Assembly (NCBI GenBank): GCA_963693285.1
Contig: OY848917.1
Coordinates: 17,159,245 to 17,223,244 of the forward strand
Direction of reading: 5' to 3'
From: Xestospongia muta
Taxonomy: Eukaryota > Porifera > Demospongiae > Haplosclerida > Petrosiidae
Length of the DNA: 64,000 nucleotides
Under the pieces are notes generated by a model. That model was not told the DNA's origin, did not search any database, and saw only the letters and a list, made by a program, of their open reading frames with translations. Shown here in pieces: positions 12,695 through 26,209 of this stretch; position 1 is the stretch's first letter; each line of letters begins with the position of its first letter. A program made the position numbers and the translations under genes.

Positions 12695-14825
12695 GGGAGT
12701 ATTGATCTTTAGTTATCAACACATTATATTACCATGCAGTATATCCTGTTATACATAATACAGGTATTATGAGCACGAATCAAGTATAAGATTTAGACTT
12801 CATAGAACTTTTATGTTACAATTCATAACACAATAGTATTTGTCTGTCAGCTGAGGTTGTGAGGTGATAACATTATGGGCTCAGTTACTAGACTAAATAT
12901 ATATTATTATATTAGTCTGGATAGCTAATTATACTAATTAGATTTGAGGTTAACACTTTAATTGGTTCCCTTGGGAACTTTTATTGGCAACAATTTAAGT
13001 AGGTATATAACATCAATCATATTGTATATATAGTCTCTAAAGTTATTATGATAGTTAGTGTTTATATGTTTATATCTTGTCAATAAACTACTTAGATCAC
13101 ATTCAATATTATACCTAATATACATGAGGAGGTGTTTGACATGAGACAAATTGATTATAAAATTAATAATTATTTATAATTGTTGTCCATTTCACTAAAT
13201 TTAAATATATCCTGTTACATATAATAAAGTAACTCTGAGCATGAATCAAGTGATCTTACCATTGTTATTAGTTTAGATGTTATAGACCTTTTATATGATA
13301 CAGTAGTATTTATTTGTTAGCTGAGGTCATTAATAATGTGATGCACATAACTTTATTGGTTCAGATACCATATTAAGTATTACCATAATAGTGTGGATAG
13401 ATTTGATGTCTCCACTCAGTAGTTGGTTTCTTTAGGAACTTTTATTAACATTAATCTAGAGATGTTCATTGTCAAGTCACTTTTGGAAAGCCATAAAAAC
13501 TTGCAACAACAAACTGCTCGTGTATATTATAGTCACTATAAATCATCTAAAACACTGTTCCATTCTCTGGCTATACAGGATATATTGCACTCTGGGTGAT
13601 ATCAAGATACTCATAGAGCATTGCTTCATGCTGTATGAGTATCTTAACCACACCCCTCATGTAATATATCCCATATGGCACTCAGAACAATGTTTTAATT
13701 ATTATGTAAAGCTAACATTAGGATAGTTATTTTATACGTTTTATTTTTTATACTTGTATCTTGTGATTAAACTACTTAGAACATATTGATGATGTCATTA
13801 AGTACTTAACAACAACCTATCATATCTGCTAACAGTAATACAATATATTATAATGTATATTATACAACAAACAGCTTTTTCGTCTATCTAGTTTTTAAAG
13901 AATATTGCTAAGTATACATAGTATAAAATTACTTTATGTATATTGATAAACTGAATTAAAGATATGGTTTTAGATTTAGAGGTTAGAATTTTATAGTACA
14001 ATTCTATCATAACATATACTAGTTACTAGCAGACACTATGATGTGGTAACTTTGTTGACTAAACTACCATACAAATGTTACTATAGTAGATTAGATCATG
14101 TATAATTATATTTGAGAATTTCACTTTGTAGTTGGAACATTTATCAAATAGATATCTTATAATAGCAGACATCAATCAAACTGTGTAATCTCTAAAGTTA
14201 TTATAATGACAACTATTAAATTGTGTTTATATCATATCAGGAAACTATGTAGATTGACACTATATTCCTAGTATGTCAACTTGAAAACTCACAATAGTTA
14301 TTTTACCAATGTATTATCTGATTATTTGTACTATATCAGATTTATACATTTTGGTACATGATTTAGCTAAATGTTGTAGGTATCTGGAAAGTGATACTAG
14401 ATCACTTATTATATGACCAATAACTCTAAACATTTGATAGCATATGATAGTATCATATTGTGTATTTAGGATCTTTATAATATGGATGTGGCAGGCTCAG
14501 AGGGATAAGTATGAAGTTTAAGTTAGTAGCCTGACCTTATATATAGTTGCGTTATATATTATTAAACATCAAAAATGACCCAAAAAATTAATTTGTCTGT
14601 AGTTAAAGGAAACAAACTCTTTAGCTATTTCTAATGAGTTTATGTTATCAGTACAGTCCTTATATGTATGTAACAACATGACATGGTTTAGTCATTCTTG
14701 TGTCATAGTACTTTATAGGTAATTTTTTAGTCGGCATATGGTTCAAAAAATGTGTTAATGCACACAAATTAATATAATAACCAATTCAGTCAGAAGGTTC
14801 TTGTGTACATAGTCTTGAGTGCAAG

Positions 14826-14890
14826 CCAGGGGGGCTTAGCCCCCTGATTTTGAAGTTGGTGGTTTCAGCCCCCCTACCCCCCTTTACTTC
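14826..14890. repeat. GC-rich hairpin island, copy 2
   Basis: Counterpart of 5084-5145: GGGGGGCTTAGCCCCC hairpin followed by C-runs. Confidence 0.7.
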
Positions 14891-16044
14891 CCCTATAGTG
14901 GTAGTAGTACTCTACTGTGTATATGCTGTATTAGGCAATCTGTACTATATGTAAACTTATATATACATTGTAGGTGTCATAATTTTATATCACCATCACT
15001 TAAAGAATTATGACTCTTCTCTATGGTTTTGTTGAGCACTATTAGTCACTATAAATCATCTAAAACACTGTTCCATTCTCTGGCTATACAGGATATATTG
15101 CACTCTGGGTGATATCAAGATACTCAGAGAGCACTGCTTCATGCTGTATGAGTATCTTAACCACACCTCTCATGTAATATATCCCATATGGCACTCAGAA
15201 TAATGTTTTAATTATTACACAGACTAACATTAGGATAGTTTTTTATACGTTTTATTTTTTATACTTGTATCTTGTAATTAAACTACTTAGAACATATTGA
15301 TGATGTCATTAAGTACTTAACAACAACCTATCATATCTGCTAACAATAATACAATATATTATAATGTATATTATACAACAAATAGCTTGTTTGTCTATCT
15401 AGTTTTTTAAGAATATTGCTAAATATCCATTGTATAAAATTACTTATGTATACTGATAAACTGGATGAATAAAAGATATAGTTTTAGATTTAGAGGTTAG
15501 ACTTTATATTACAATTATATCATGGCATATACTAGTTACAAGCAGACACTATGATGTGGTAACTTTGTTGACTAACCTACCATACAAATGTTACTATAGT
15601 AGATTAGATCATGTATAATTAGATTTGAGGATTTCACTTTGTAGTTGGGACATTTATCAAATAGATATCTTATATTAGCAGACATCAATCAAACTGTGTA
15701 ATCTCTAAAGTTATTATAATGACAACTATTAAATTGTGTTTATATCATATCAGGAAACTACATAGATTGACACTATATTCCCAGTATGTCAACTTGAAAA
15801 CTCACAATAGTTATTTTACCAATGTATTATCTGATTATTTGTACTATATCAGATTTATACATTTTGGTACATGATTTAGTTAAATGTTGTTGGTTATGTC
15901 CATATATTGAATAAGTAACATTCTGTGAAAGTAATACTAGATCACTTATTACATGACCAATAACTCTAAACATTTGATAGTATATCTAAACATTTTATAA
16001 TTATGTAACACTGTTATGTCACTATGATGTTTAGGTCAATCATT

Positions 16045-17981
16045 ATGGCTAGTACATCTATACTGATCTTCCTACTCCTATCATCAGTAATGGTAAATTA
16101 TAGTTACAATTAATACATTACTGTGTCATACATTTAAACAGTAGTAATTTTGTCACAGTAGAATAGTATTATTAAGCCTTTCATTATAATTATGTTCTAC
16201 ATTATTTCTATTACTATGTTCATTATATAGATATCATATGCTGATTGGACACTTTATGTTAGACTTAATTCATATAGTAATCCCAGGAGAGTGTATGGTA
16301 CTACATTCAGTCGATATTGTTGTTGTACATGTCCTTCCACCTGTTGTAGTTCAAATGTTTATAGCCTCAATTGTAACAATGGTGGATGTAATACTAGAAT
16401 TCTTATATGTGCTAATCAAGGGAGTACTGCACAGTCCTGTGTGTATTCTAATATTATTAAGAGTGATACTGGTAAATTTGGTCAAGGAAATGTTAAAGGT
16501 GGTCTGACTAATCCAGTTCAAATAAATGTATCAGGACCATTACTTAATGTGAGTTTGTAAAATAAAAATAATGACTAGCAAATTTAACAGCTTCACTTAA
16601 TGATAGTAACTTCAATCATAAAAGGTTAATGTAGAATACCAACATTGTATATATTGTTTTCATTACTACAGACTAATCTAGAAGTCAAAATTGAAGTCCT
16701 TGATGACAATGGAGAAAGCTCAACTGTTAATCCAACTCGCATTCTTTACACTCAAGCTAAGCTGTCACCTCAAGTATCTGGTACTTTTAGTTCTGACAAA
16801 ACAGTCAATGAAGGTGGTAGCAATGTTATATCATTATCATATGCTACTAGAATAGAGTGTGCTACAAACTACTATCAGTCAGACTGTTCTGTGTACTGTA
16901 TACCAACTTGTGATAATACTGGACATTATACTTGTGATACTAATGGTAACAAGATCTGTTTACCTGGTTATACTAATACAAGTAACAACTGTCTTGATGG
17001 TATGTTATATTACATATAATTGAGATATATTTAATTATGGAAAATTGATTACTGCAATAATAATGTCTTGTAATAACAAAATTACATATTTTAATTTAAT
17101 AGACTTAGGAAGTGGTTAACAATGATATTTTTGTGATTTATAACCTTAAACAATTGAAAGTTAGAAATTCAATTTATACAAATTGATTAATAATTGTTAT
17201 TTGAGATGTAAACATTACTGTACAGCTTTTATCTTTAAACATATATTTGTGTTAATAATTATTTGTTTATAGATAATTCTCCAGTAATAATTTACAATAC
17301 TTTGTCATTATTAGGTGTAAAATCTTGCAAAGAAGGTTGTCATTCAATTGGTGGCTATTGTGATAAACCTGGACAGTGTCAATGTAATAGTGGTTGGTCA
17401 GGTACTAACTGTAGTGTTCCTGACTGTTCTAATGAGTGTCAAAATGGTGCTTGTAATGTACCTAATAACTGTGTCTGTAATGATGGATGGAGTGGAATGA
17501 ACTGCACTCAACCAGTATGTCATCAGGAATGTAATCCAACTGGAGGACAATGTACAGCACCTGATACATGTACATGTAATGCTGAGTGGACTGGTGGACT
17601 CTGTGATGTTCCTGTGTCAACTCAATTTGGTATGGCTTTTATTTAATTTGACCAAAAGTAATTCCTCTAAGCTATTGAGTTTTCACTTGATCTGGTATAC
17701 CCTTTTCTGTTCTGTAACTCATCATATTAACCTTTACTGTTTTACAAACATATCATGACAAGAGATGCTTTCCTTTTTGCATTGTATATATACTTAATTG
17801 AATTTTATTATAATTGTCTCAGGTTGTGCAATCATTGTCTAAATTGAGCATACATGTTAAATACTTAATAATATTAATATGTATCACTTTCACTTGTCTT
17901 TTTATGTTAGGAGGAGGTACAGGAGAAGTAACACTATCATGTGTTAATAATTGCTACTGTTATAATGACACCAAAAAATAA
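16045..17981 (+). CDS. Gene B: secreted DSL-domain Notch-ligand-like protein, 3 EGF repeats (5 exons)
   Basis: Exons 16045-16092, 16231-16548, 16672-16999, 17315-17629 and 17911-17981, each the same length as in gene A, join to 359 codons plus stop. Same order: signal peptide, MNNL-like Cys-rich region, DSL domain (CATNYYQSDC, PTCDNTGHYTC with the extra Cys), three EGF repeats, tail GGGTGEVTLSCVNN... Amino acid changes relative to gene A are scattered (for example YADWTLYVRLNSYSNPRR against YADWTLCVRLKSYSNPIR), and the frame is fully kept, which suggests constraint after duplication. TAA stop overlaps AATAAA at 17977. Confidence 0.88.
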
Positions 17982-19344
17982 ATAATGAAGGATCATTTTT
18001 GGAATTGTACATTATAGTGTTAGGCATGTAATATTTTGTAGCCATAATTGTAATATAATAATTTTTGAATACATGCATTCAACATATTTGTGAACAGTGT
18101 TTTCAATTTAATCAATGATTTAGATATCTTTCTACAATTATAATAAACAATTGTCCATAAAACTTCAACCAGATATCATCTTAATTTTTGCTTAGACTAT
18201 AATGGTACTCAAGCAATAATAGATACTCCAATGAACCAGGTATATTTTGGTGTATATGTGATGCTCAATATATGACGATGATAGGACTGTTTTTGCGTCT
18301 ATTGAATTATTGATATATTATTATACAACAATTTAAAATAATGGCACCAGTGGTTAATCTATTGAAGTTAATGGAATACTCTGAAATCATTGTAATACAC
18401 AAAACAACCATGACTCAACTACCAAGATCCAACTATATAGGTTATGAAAATATAGTATGAATGACCTACAGTTACTCTCAAATGCTCTATATGGGTGCTT
18501 CCTTCTTTGCTATTGATGATTATATTGATATTACAGACATTACATTAGTTATAATGAGTTCATCAAAAAGAGTGAAACATCTACAATAACATCAATAAAT
18601 CAAATCCTTTATTTGTATCCTCCATTACCAGTAATTGTAATGAAATCAACATCAATACACCTGTTGAAGATGAGGTTGGTTCATCAATATATGATGACAT
18701 TAACCAATACAGTAGAGAATGTACAATAATATCAGTAAATTGGAACCCTTCATATGTACAATCCAGTAGATATAATGCTGATATCATCAACACATAAAAA
18801 ATTATTATCTGAAAACCTTCATATTTATGTTCTGGTAAACATGACAATGTAGTCAGAGATACTGATAAATCAACATACATAAACTTAAAGGAGTCATTGA
18901 TTGTAAATCCATTATATTTAATATCTTATTGAGATGATGAAGACAGTATTGAGGTTTACTCCTACAACAATGCTACATAAATTGTTTACATTTTGCATCC
19001 TGACAATTGGATGAAAGCAAAGTATGATAAAGTTAAAAGTGTTTATACATTTTTTTATTTATCAAGTAACAAGATTACTGTGGCATAACCCTTAATGTGA
19101 CAATGACATTTACGTTTATTTATCTGGTGTTAATTTATCAGGCACTAATTATTCTACAATATCTAATCAATCTTTATGCATACATACATTATGTGCATGT
19201 TCTAATAATTCCAAATAATTTATATGCATTTGTTTTATAATGTCTCCCTCCTTATGAGCTATTGTCATCAACAGATGTCTCAACTGATGGTTGTATGTTT
19301 ATATTGAAAGTTATTTGAACCTTTGTAGCTCTGATGATAATACT

Positions 19345-19950
19345 ATATTTGTGATACTAATAGTAACAAGATCTGTTTGCCTGGCTATGGCAATACAAGT
19401 AGCAACTGTCTTGATAGTATTTGTTTTTAAATATTGATATTTAGTTTTACTAATATTTTTTGTCTTATCATTATTATGAATTAACTTATATGTTGGTAAA
19501 TTTTGTTATGTTAATTCACTTTACTAAGGGAGTGTTTTACTTCTAAACATTTGTTTATTTAATAACATAATTACTTCGAAACTAATTTTAAAATACACAA
19601 CTTTAAATTTTCAATAATGTTTATTTTTGTTGTTTGGAATTAATTTGTTTATTGTTAATTGATAGGTATAATAATTTGCAGAGAAGGTTGTCATCCAGTT
19701 GGAAGCTATTGTGAACATTCTAGAGAATGTCAATGTCACAGCGGTTGGTCTGGTACTAACTGCAGTATGCCAGTGTTGTGTCAAAATTGTGTTAGTGTTT
19801 GCAAAGATGGATGGACTGGAGTTAACTGTACACAACCAGCATGTCATCAGAAATGTAATCCAACTGGAGGACAATGTACAGCACCTGATACATGTACATG
19901 TATTGCTAAATGGACTGGTGGACTCTGTGATGTTCCAATATGTCAGACAG
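19345..19950 (+). pseudogene. Decayed DSL end plus three-EGF exon (copy 2)
   Basis: The DSL remnant (CDTNSNKICLPGYGNTSSNC) has lost its donor (GATGGT became GATAGT). The EGF exon 19666-19950 is open, phase 1 on both sides, and keeps acceptor and donor (CAGACAG before GTATAT). Its second EGF repeat is shortened as in copy 1. No downstream last exon is found before 21540, so if used at all it would need splicing into a distant exon. Confidence 0.7.
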
Positions 19951-20106
19951 GTATATGATTAGTACTCTCATTTTAAATACTTTTTGTTTGATTACTTAAT
20001 AAAAATATACATAGTATTGTTTTCAGTATATACTATTTAGTTATCAACTTCTATATTTCTACTAAGTGCTTGTAGTATTGTCAAACTATAATAAACTTAA
20101 ACGATA

Positions 20107-21430
20107 AATAAATCCTTAAACAGTCATAATGATGTATCTTACATCATGTTATCATTAGGAACATGATAATTCACAAAACATTTCAGAATTAGGGTCAAGT
20201 CAAAATGAACCCAAGATGATGCAAGCTATTAAATCCACTAAAATAATTCCAAATGTTTCCATGAAACAGAAATTTATTTGAGAGGTTGATGATTAGGTTA
20301 CTCCCTACTTTGCATGCCTGTGTTTGACCAACTAGAACTATGACCTGTTATTTCTATCTGTCTACCATATGTATTATTGTTCACTGATCATTTACTGGAC
20401 TGGAGTAATGCATATGCTACTAATTGAAACTTGTATTGTTACTTGACTGACTCCACACTTTGTTGTGTATTAAAAGTGAGCAAATGTTTGAATTGCTAAA
20501 GCTCAAGCTTGCACACAAGACTCTATAGCTTACTGATACATTGAATAATGGTGCAATCGCTAGATGTGGTGAAATAGCTTGTGTGAAAGATAATAATAAT
20601 TTTGATGATTGATATAATAAACACACTTCAGTTTATAAACCGTTTTATGTGCATTATTTTTTCTTATGATTTACATCCTTGTGTCAGTTGTGTGTGTACA
20701 ATAAAATGTTAGTGTTTATTTCTTGATGAAATATATATAGTCTTTTTGACTAGGCCGTATTTAGGGATGGGACAATGTTCTCTTTCTTTCTTAGTTTAGT
20801 CCAAATAACTCCAAAGCGAAAAGCCCGCAAACTACAGTTTTGTTTGAGGAATGTACTTTGTATGTTTCATTTAGAACACTTCACTAATGAAAATAATAAT
20901 TTCATTTAGACTAGACTTATATAGCCTTTCCTGAAGACAGACTCTGTACATTGTAGAAAATATTCGTGAGCCTCTCCTGGTGATATAATTTTTTAGCTAG
21001 CTATGTATTGAAGAAAAATATTCACGAGGATGAAGATCAATGCATCAGCTTTTTGTTTCAGCCTCTTATATAAGTGTGTCTGAGAAATCGTTTAAGTACT
21101 TCTCTGTTCCTGTTTATTTTGTTGAAAAGATATAAGTCCTGCTTCGAATTCAGGCACTTCAGATTAGCATGTACATGATAATAAACACATACAAGGACAC
21201 GTACACAGTTTCTTTCTTGATTTTGTATTATTTATTGAAATGACCCAATGTAAGTAAATAAAAATTTCTGAAAAATATTTGAAAAATGGGGATAATCTCA
21301 AATACAGCCATATTCACAACTGAGTGAGTGGCATGCATACAAGAAATGTCAGCATTGTGGTTTATTAAGTCAGGGGCTAATTTTAAATGACAAAGCATTT
21401 GAAATAGGATTAGCATTAATAAAACCCTAC
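20107..21430. repeat. Tandem unit copy 3, truncated
   Basis: Starts with the same unit start (AAATCCTTAAACAG) and follows copy 1 positions 1 to about 840, but is interrupted by about 510 bp (roughly 20786-21296) absent from copies 1 and 2 and is more divergent. It stops near 21430, where adhesion-GPCR-like exons begin. No gene is seen in it. Confidence 0.85.
20786..21296. other. Extra sequence in the third tandem copy
   Basis: About 510 bp sits between the two halves of a stretch that is continuous in copies 1 and 2 (GACAATAGTTTAGTCTCAAATACAGCC). I see no terminal repeats or open frame; it may be ancestral sequence lost from the other copies rather than an insertion. Confidence 0.5.
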
Positions 21431-21541
21431 ATAGTAGCCATACAGTAGATAATTCCTTCAGAAGTTGTATTCATTTAATTAAGGATGTTTTTTCTCACAC
21501 TTCAATTGATGTTTTTTAATCTTAATTAATTAATTCTATAG

Positions 21542-21858
21542 TTTGTCCCAAAGACTTCTCTTATGGTATACTATGGAAGGAAATAGTTGCTGGTACTCTG
21601 GTAACTGTACATTGTACACAAGCTGGCAAACAGTTTCGTTCTGGGTTGTTTGCCTCACGTCAATGTTATCATACAGCTAAATGGGGACTTGTTGACTTAA
21701 CTAATTGTCTGTTAAGAGAAGATGCTGGTAATTCAGCTACTATATGGGTCAAATTGAATGTTGATAGTATTGATCAAATACAAAGCAATCAGACAAGTTT
21801 AGAACAATATGTACGTCGTTCCATCAATTGTGAAAAAGATTTTCTCCCTCAAACTTAA
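21542..21858 (+). pseudogene. Adhesion-GPCR-like HormR exon (ectodomain fragment)
   Basis: After an acceptor at 21541 an open stretch of about 105 codons reads CPKDFSYGILWKEIVAG... with later R-x-C, W and C spacing (SRQCYHTAKWGLVDLTNC), the cysteine/tryptophan pattern of the HormR domain of adhesion GPCRs. The frame ends at TAA 21856 with no donor, and no membrane region follows on this strand. The end of this block is repeated at 27450-27500. Probably a fragment of a larger receptor gene. HormR is assigned from pattern only. Confidence 0.5.
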
Positions 21859-21958
21859 CTTACACTCTGTTCGCACATGAAACAACCGATCCACGTGATA
21901 ATATGTAAGTTGATAATAGCCTAAAAGAATAATATGTATTATCATTAAAGTTGTTTAC

Positions 21959-22430
21959 ATGTGTCAACAAAAACAAAACATTGTTATTTTGTGTTCAATA
22001 CTTTTCCTTACTTTTTATTTCAATATTTTCTATCTTGGTCAGATGAGAGACTTTCTAGATGATCATAACACACTTCATAATATAGTCAATATACAGTCTG
22101 TGTGTCTGTATCTGTCAAGTGTTCTTGTACAGTTTTATGTTGCTTTACCTGTTCTAAATGAATCAACTACTAAATCATTATTAGAAGTATCAACAAACCT
22201 TAATATGTTGGAAACATTTTATGGTTTTTCTATTATATCTCAAAATATCAGTGTTTAAGTCTATCAAACTACAGGTTGTAATTCCACTTTTGATGACTAA
22301 TGATATGAGTTGTGCTAATGTTGTAGAATCTTGTCCTTGTCAAATGTCTCAACAACAAGAGAATATCATTATGTTGTGTTCAAGAGGTGCTACCAGACCA
22401 TGTGAATATATTAACAATACTTGTCAGGTA
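21959..22430 (+). pseudogene. Possible further receptor exons
   Basis: Two candidate exons follow: one from about 22044 (after TTGGTCAG; MRDFLDDHNTLHNIVN...) and one from 22276 to 22430 (VVIPLLMTNDMSCANV..., CSRGATRPCEYINNTC) ending at a donor GTATAA. A second, more broken copy lies at 27601-28080. The Cys-rich end is not a domain I recognise. Their order after the HormR-like exon and the duplicated arrangement suggest one ancestral gene. Confidence 0.4.
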
Positions 22431-22540
22431 TAACAACAAATACACAATATGGTGACAGTCTCATTATTTTAGAATAATCTATTCATATTGTAATATGATT
22501 CAATCTTTTCTTTCTTAATTAGTGCAAGTCTTCTTTTGTT

Positions 22541-23117
22541 GGTTATATATATATATATATATATAGATCGATCGATTGATCGATCTATATATATATATAT
22601 ATAGATCGATCGATCGATCGATCTATATATATATATATATATATAGATCGATCGATCGATCTATATATATATATATATATAGATCGATCGATCGATCGAT
22701 CTAGATCGATCGATCAATCGATCGATCTATATATATATAGATCGATCGATTGATCGATCTATATATATATATATATATATATAGATCGATCGATAGATCG
22801 ATCGATCGATCGATCTATATATATATATATATATATAGATCGATCGATCGATCGATCTATCTATATATATATAGATCGATCTATATATATATATATATAG
22901 ATCGATCGATCGATCGATCTATATATATATATATATATATATATATAGATCGATCGATCGATCGATCTATATATATATATAGATCGATCGATCGATCGAT
23001 CTATATATATATATATATATAGATCGATCGATCGATCGATCTATATATATATATATATAGGTCGATCGATCGATCGATCTATAATAATATATATATATAG
23101 ATCGATCGATCGATCGA

Positions 23118-23170
<53 letters not shown>
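22541..23170. repeat. Compound (AT)n / (GATC)n satellite
   Basis: Blocks of TATATA alternate with self-complementary GATCGATC blocks more than a dozen times. Every block is its own reverse complement, so the whole region can fold into many cruciforms. It begins where the receptor copy at 22430-22530 breaks off and marks a rearrangement point. Tyr-Ile/Asp-Arg-Ser open frames across it are artefacts of the repeat. Confidence 0.97.
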
Positions 23171-23490
23171 CTATATATGTTTCGATAGTGATATTCATTT
23201 CTAGGTCGTCCTGCTCTAATTTTGGAAATTAGGGAATCATAAGGAAGTACTACTTTTTGCCTCAAATGCTTATACTTTATCTTCAATTTTCGAACTCTCT
23301 CAAATGAGTTTGTCAGCTGTACTTGAGTATGCAAGTGTAGCTCATCTATATATATATATATATAGATCGATCGATCGATCGATCTATATATATATATATA
23401 TAGATCGATCGATCGATCGATCAATCTATATATATATATATATATAGATCGATCGATCGATCTATATATATATATAGATTGATCGATCGA

Positions 23491-23533
<43 letters not shown>

Positions 23534-23712
23534 CTATATATGTTTCGATAGTGATATTCATTTCTAGGTCGTCCTGCTCTAATTTTGGAAATTAGGGAAT
23601 CATAAGGAAGTACTACTTTTTGCCTCAAATGCTTATACTTTATCTTCAATTTTCGAACTCTCTCAAATGAGTTTGTCAGCTGTACTTGAGTATGCAAGTG
23701 TAGCTCATTTTC
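23160..23712. repeat. Tandem duplication of about 363 bp beside the satellite
   Basis: A unique block starting TATCGATCTATATATGTTTCG (23162) and ending AAGTGTAGCTCAT (about 23345) recurs at 23526-23708 without visible change; satellite sequence separates the two. Probably unequal exchange or replication slippage through the satellite. Confidence 0.93.
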
Positions 23713-24320
23713 TTGCTATCATTTTTTGATACTTGACCTTTATTGTGTGTAATTCATTTTTAAGGTCTTTGATTACATCACCACTTGCTATATCAAAAGA
23801 AAGAGACTCTAACTCCTTCAGGATTATTCTCACAGCTTGACGTCAATTTCTCAAGCGTATAGTTGATGACAGCTGTAAAATAAGGACAACAAAATACTAC
23901 AAAATTCTTCATATACAAACTATACTTTTTTTGTACTCTGATCAATCCTACATGACCTCTTTAGTTGAGCTGCTAGTGTCCAGATTCAGATTATCTTCAA
24001 TGTTTTCTTTGTCATCAAATATATACTTGTCCAAGGTACTGGCAGCTTGCCTGGATCTTCTTACTCCTTATGAGGTGACAGTTTCTATCATGTGACTGTT
24101 GAGGACTGCTTCATAATCATCTACAAAGCCATCATAATATTGTCCACAGAGTTGTTAGCCATGATCAACTGCCCACTTAGGCTTGGAGTTGGACTCGCAC
24201 TCCATTTAAGTTTCCCGGGAATTGTATCCACGACACCCACGCCTGCGAGTTGACAACACCCACACCACAACAGTGACGTCACCACATCGAATTGGGTGAA
24301 AAAATTGACTCCCATATATA
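23190..24320 (-). pseudogene. Minus-strand fragments of an unrecognised Lys/Glu-rich protein
   Basis: On the minus strand 23850-23710 reads KELESLSFDIASGDVIKDLK..., and the duplicated block reads NSFERVRKLKIKYKHLRQK.... Both are charged and could be coiled coil. Further up, 24110-23960 encodes an acidic stretch (STLDKYIFDDKENIEDNLN) with a stop in it. I do not recognise the family. Frames are interrupted by stops and by the satellite; it may be a dead transposon-borne gene. Confidence 0.35.
23345..23535. repeat. Compound (AT)n / (GATC)n satellite, second block
   Basis: Same composition as 22541-23170, lying between the two copies of the 363-bp duplication. Confidence 0.95.
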
Positions 24321-24338
24321 TATAAATCGATCGATCGA

Positions 24339-24371
<33 letters not shown>

Positions 24372-24425
24372 ATCGATCTATATATATATATATATATATA
24401 TATAGATCGATCGATTGATCGATCA
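24311..24425. repeat. Compound (AT)n / (GATC)n satellite, third block
   Basis: Smaller block of the same type, directly beside the end of the inverted receptor pseudogene. Confidence 0.93.
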
Positions 24426-24539
24426 TATATAAGTATTAATATTTTTGTAGATTATTTTCTCATTTTCAAGATAATTATATTATTATATTATATAATGTAT
24501 GTAATAGTTAGCTATAGTTTTTGAATTTCATTTACATGA

Positions 24540-26040
24540 ATAGATCCTGATACATCAACAAGCACAGCGAAATGGAAACTCTCACAGTTAACCAATGTTT
24601 GCCCGTTAGAGTCAGTGAAGTATAGATCATAACTCACATTGTCTATACTAAAGGCTAAACTGATAGGGGTGTTAGTACTACCAGTGAATTGAGAAACTTG
24701 GCCAGACCACAGTACAGATACAGGACGAGTATTATTGCTATTAGAAAATAATATATGTGAATACTGACTTGACTAGTACCTTTTGTTTCTTTGTACTGTT
24801 TCAAGAAAATCATTTAAGTTTTGGAAGAGAATACTAACCACTGAAACACTGCTTGTATCTATAACAAGGATATAGTTTAGAAATGTAGATGTTGTCATAA
24901 ACAACTCGTTTACCTTTTGCTCTTTCAGATAATAACTCAATAGGGAAGCTAACATAAGCTGTCCTATCAATAAATGATGTGTTGTCAAGGTCACCAGGTT
25001 GAGGAAATATCAAAGATGAACCTTTGGAAACAGCATATTGCTTAGCTCTGATAGCTAAAATCATCAAAAAAATATTTTTCAAAGAACTATGTGTTATAAT
25101 TGGTTTTCATCAACCATGTTGCACTCATAACATTTTATAAAATCTACTCAATATCATAAAGTTTCATGACTTTGAGTACCAAGTATGATATACTAACCAA
25201 TGTTTTGTTTTCTTGTAACAGTGTCATTTCAGCCAGTGCAAATACAGACCATACCTCTCAGCATTTTGAAGAAAAACATTACTTCCAAGACTTGTGTTTC
25301 TTGAAGACTTTATACAATAAGTGGACATGATTGAAGTAATAATTAATGATATCACTCACACTCTGTAACTGGTTACAACCAGTTGTATTATTCTTGTTTA
25401 AAAGATTATTAAATATTTCCCATATATTTTGTAAAATAATTGATAAAATTGATTCTAGAAAAATTAAAGACATACCAACAAATCAACAACAGATTCAGTT
25501 ATATTAGCAGTATCATCATCCAAACTATCAAAAAGTTAATCTGTAACAGCATTGATAATATAGTTAGTGGCATTTATAGAAGCTGGCAAAAGAGAAATTT
25601 GGTTTGGCAATATTTGCCCAGTGGTGTCTGCTAACTTTGAAATGACCTGGGTAATTTGAGTCAATCGCACTTCAAAACTTTCATTAGAAGAGAAGATATC
25701 ATTAGCCTAATAATCAAAAAGTAAACTATAACTCTTTTATTTCCTCTATAAATACCTGATTTAAATAATTCTGGTATTCAACAGGTAAACAATCAAGTAC
25801 ATTAGGATCACTCCATGTATCCACTTCAATACAAGTACATGTAGCTATCCTACAATAACAAACATTGAAACATTATAAAATTAGTTAATAAAACAATAGC
25901 ATTCACTGACTGTTTTTCAAATACCTAATGTATTTGCTTGTCCAGGACAAGGTTGTCTATCAGTAACACCTACTGGTGTATTAGCTCATATTATTCCCCA
26001 AGTATCATCAGGACCAAAGTAACAACCAGAGAATACTATA
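24540..26040 (-). pseudogene. Inverted adhesion-GPCR-like ectodomain gene fragment
   Basis: Read on the minus strand, 26038-25928 encodes a HormR-like exon (GCYFGPDDTWGII, stop, ANTPVGVTDRQPCPGQ); the TGA replaces a Trp codon found in the plus-strand copy at 28500. Next come CIEVDTWSDPNVLDCLPVEY (25857-25757), a GAIN-like exon (SNESFEVRLTQITQVISKLA, 25707-25540), a candidate exon RAKQYAVSKGSSLIFPQPGD... (25047-24840) and a last piece 24740-24540 ending GQTLVNCESFHFAVLVDVSG. The last piece resembles the C-terminal strand of a GAIN/GPS domain (family pattern C-x-H-L-T-x-FAVLMD), although the His-Leu-Ser/Thr cleavage triplet is not present. No seven-helix region follows. Domain naming is by pattern. 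Confidence 0.5.
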
Positions 26041-26209
26041 AGTAGAAAACAGTAACTAGTGAGAGATGAGTTTATTTCATTTTACATGACAAATGTCGGC
26101 AGGCTGTTTTATTTTGATCAGGATGTTGATATCAGACGTTAATACAATAGCTATCTGTGCTATTGTTAGTACAAGAGTTCAATATATTTTCAGGATAATA
26201 GTCTCTATC

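Larger units (their letters stand above)
10083..20106. repeat. 10-kb tandem segmental duplication, copy 2
   Basis: Second copy of the unit. Differences from copy 1 include a shorter (AT)n run near 12668, loss of about 270 bp near 13530 (copy 1 keeps it between two AGTCAC motifs around 3530 and 3790) and about 270 extra bases near 18640-18940. High identity in non-coding sequence points to a recent duplication. Confidence 0.93.

Noticed and set aside
22750..23022. Ile-Tyr/Arg-Ser-Ile-Asp open frame
   Set aside because: Translation of the (AT)n/(GATC)n satellite.
22541..24425. CRISPR-like regular repeats
   Set aside because: No unique spacers of constant size; simple compound satellite in a eukaryotic context.
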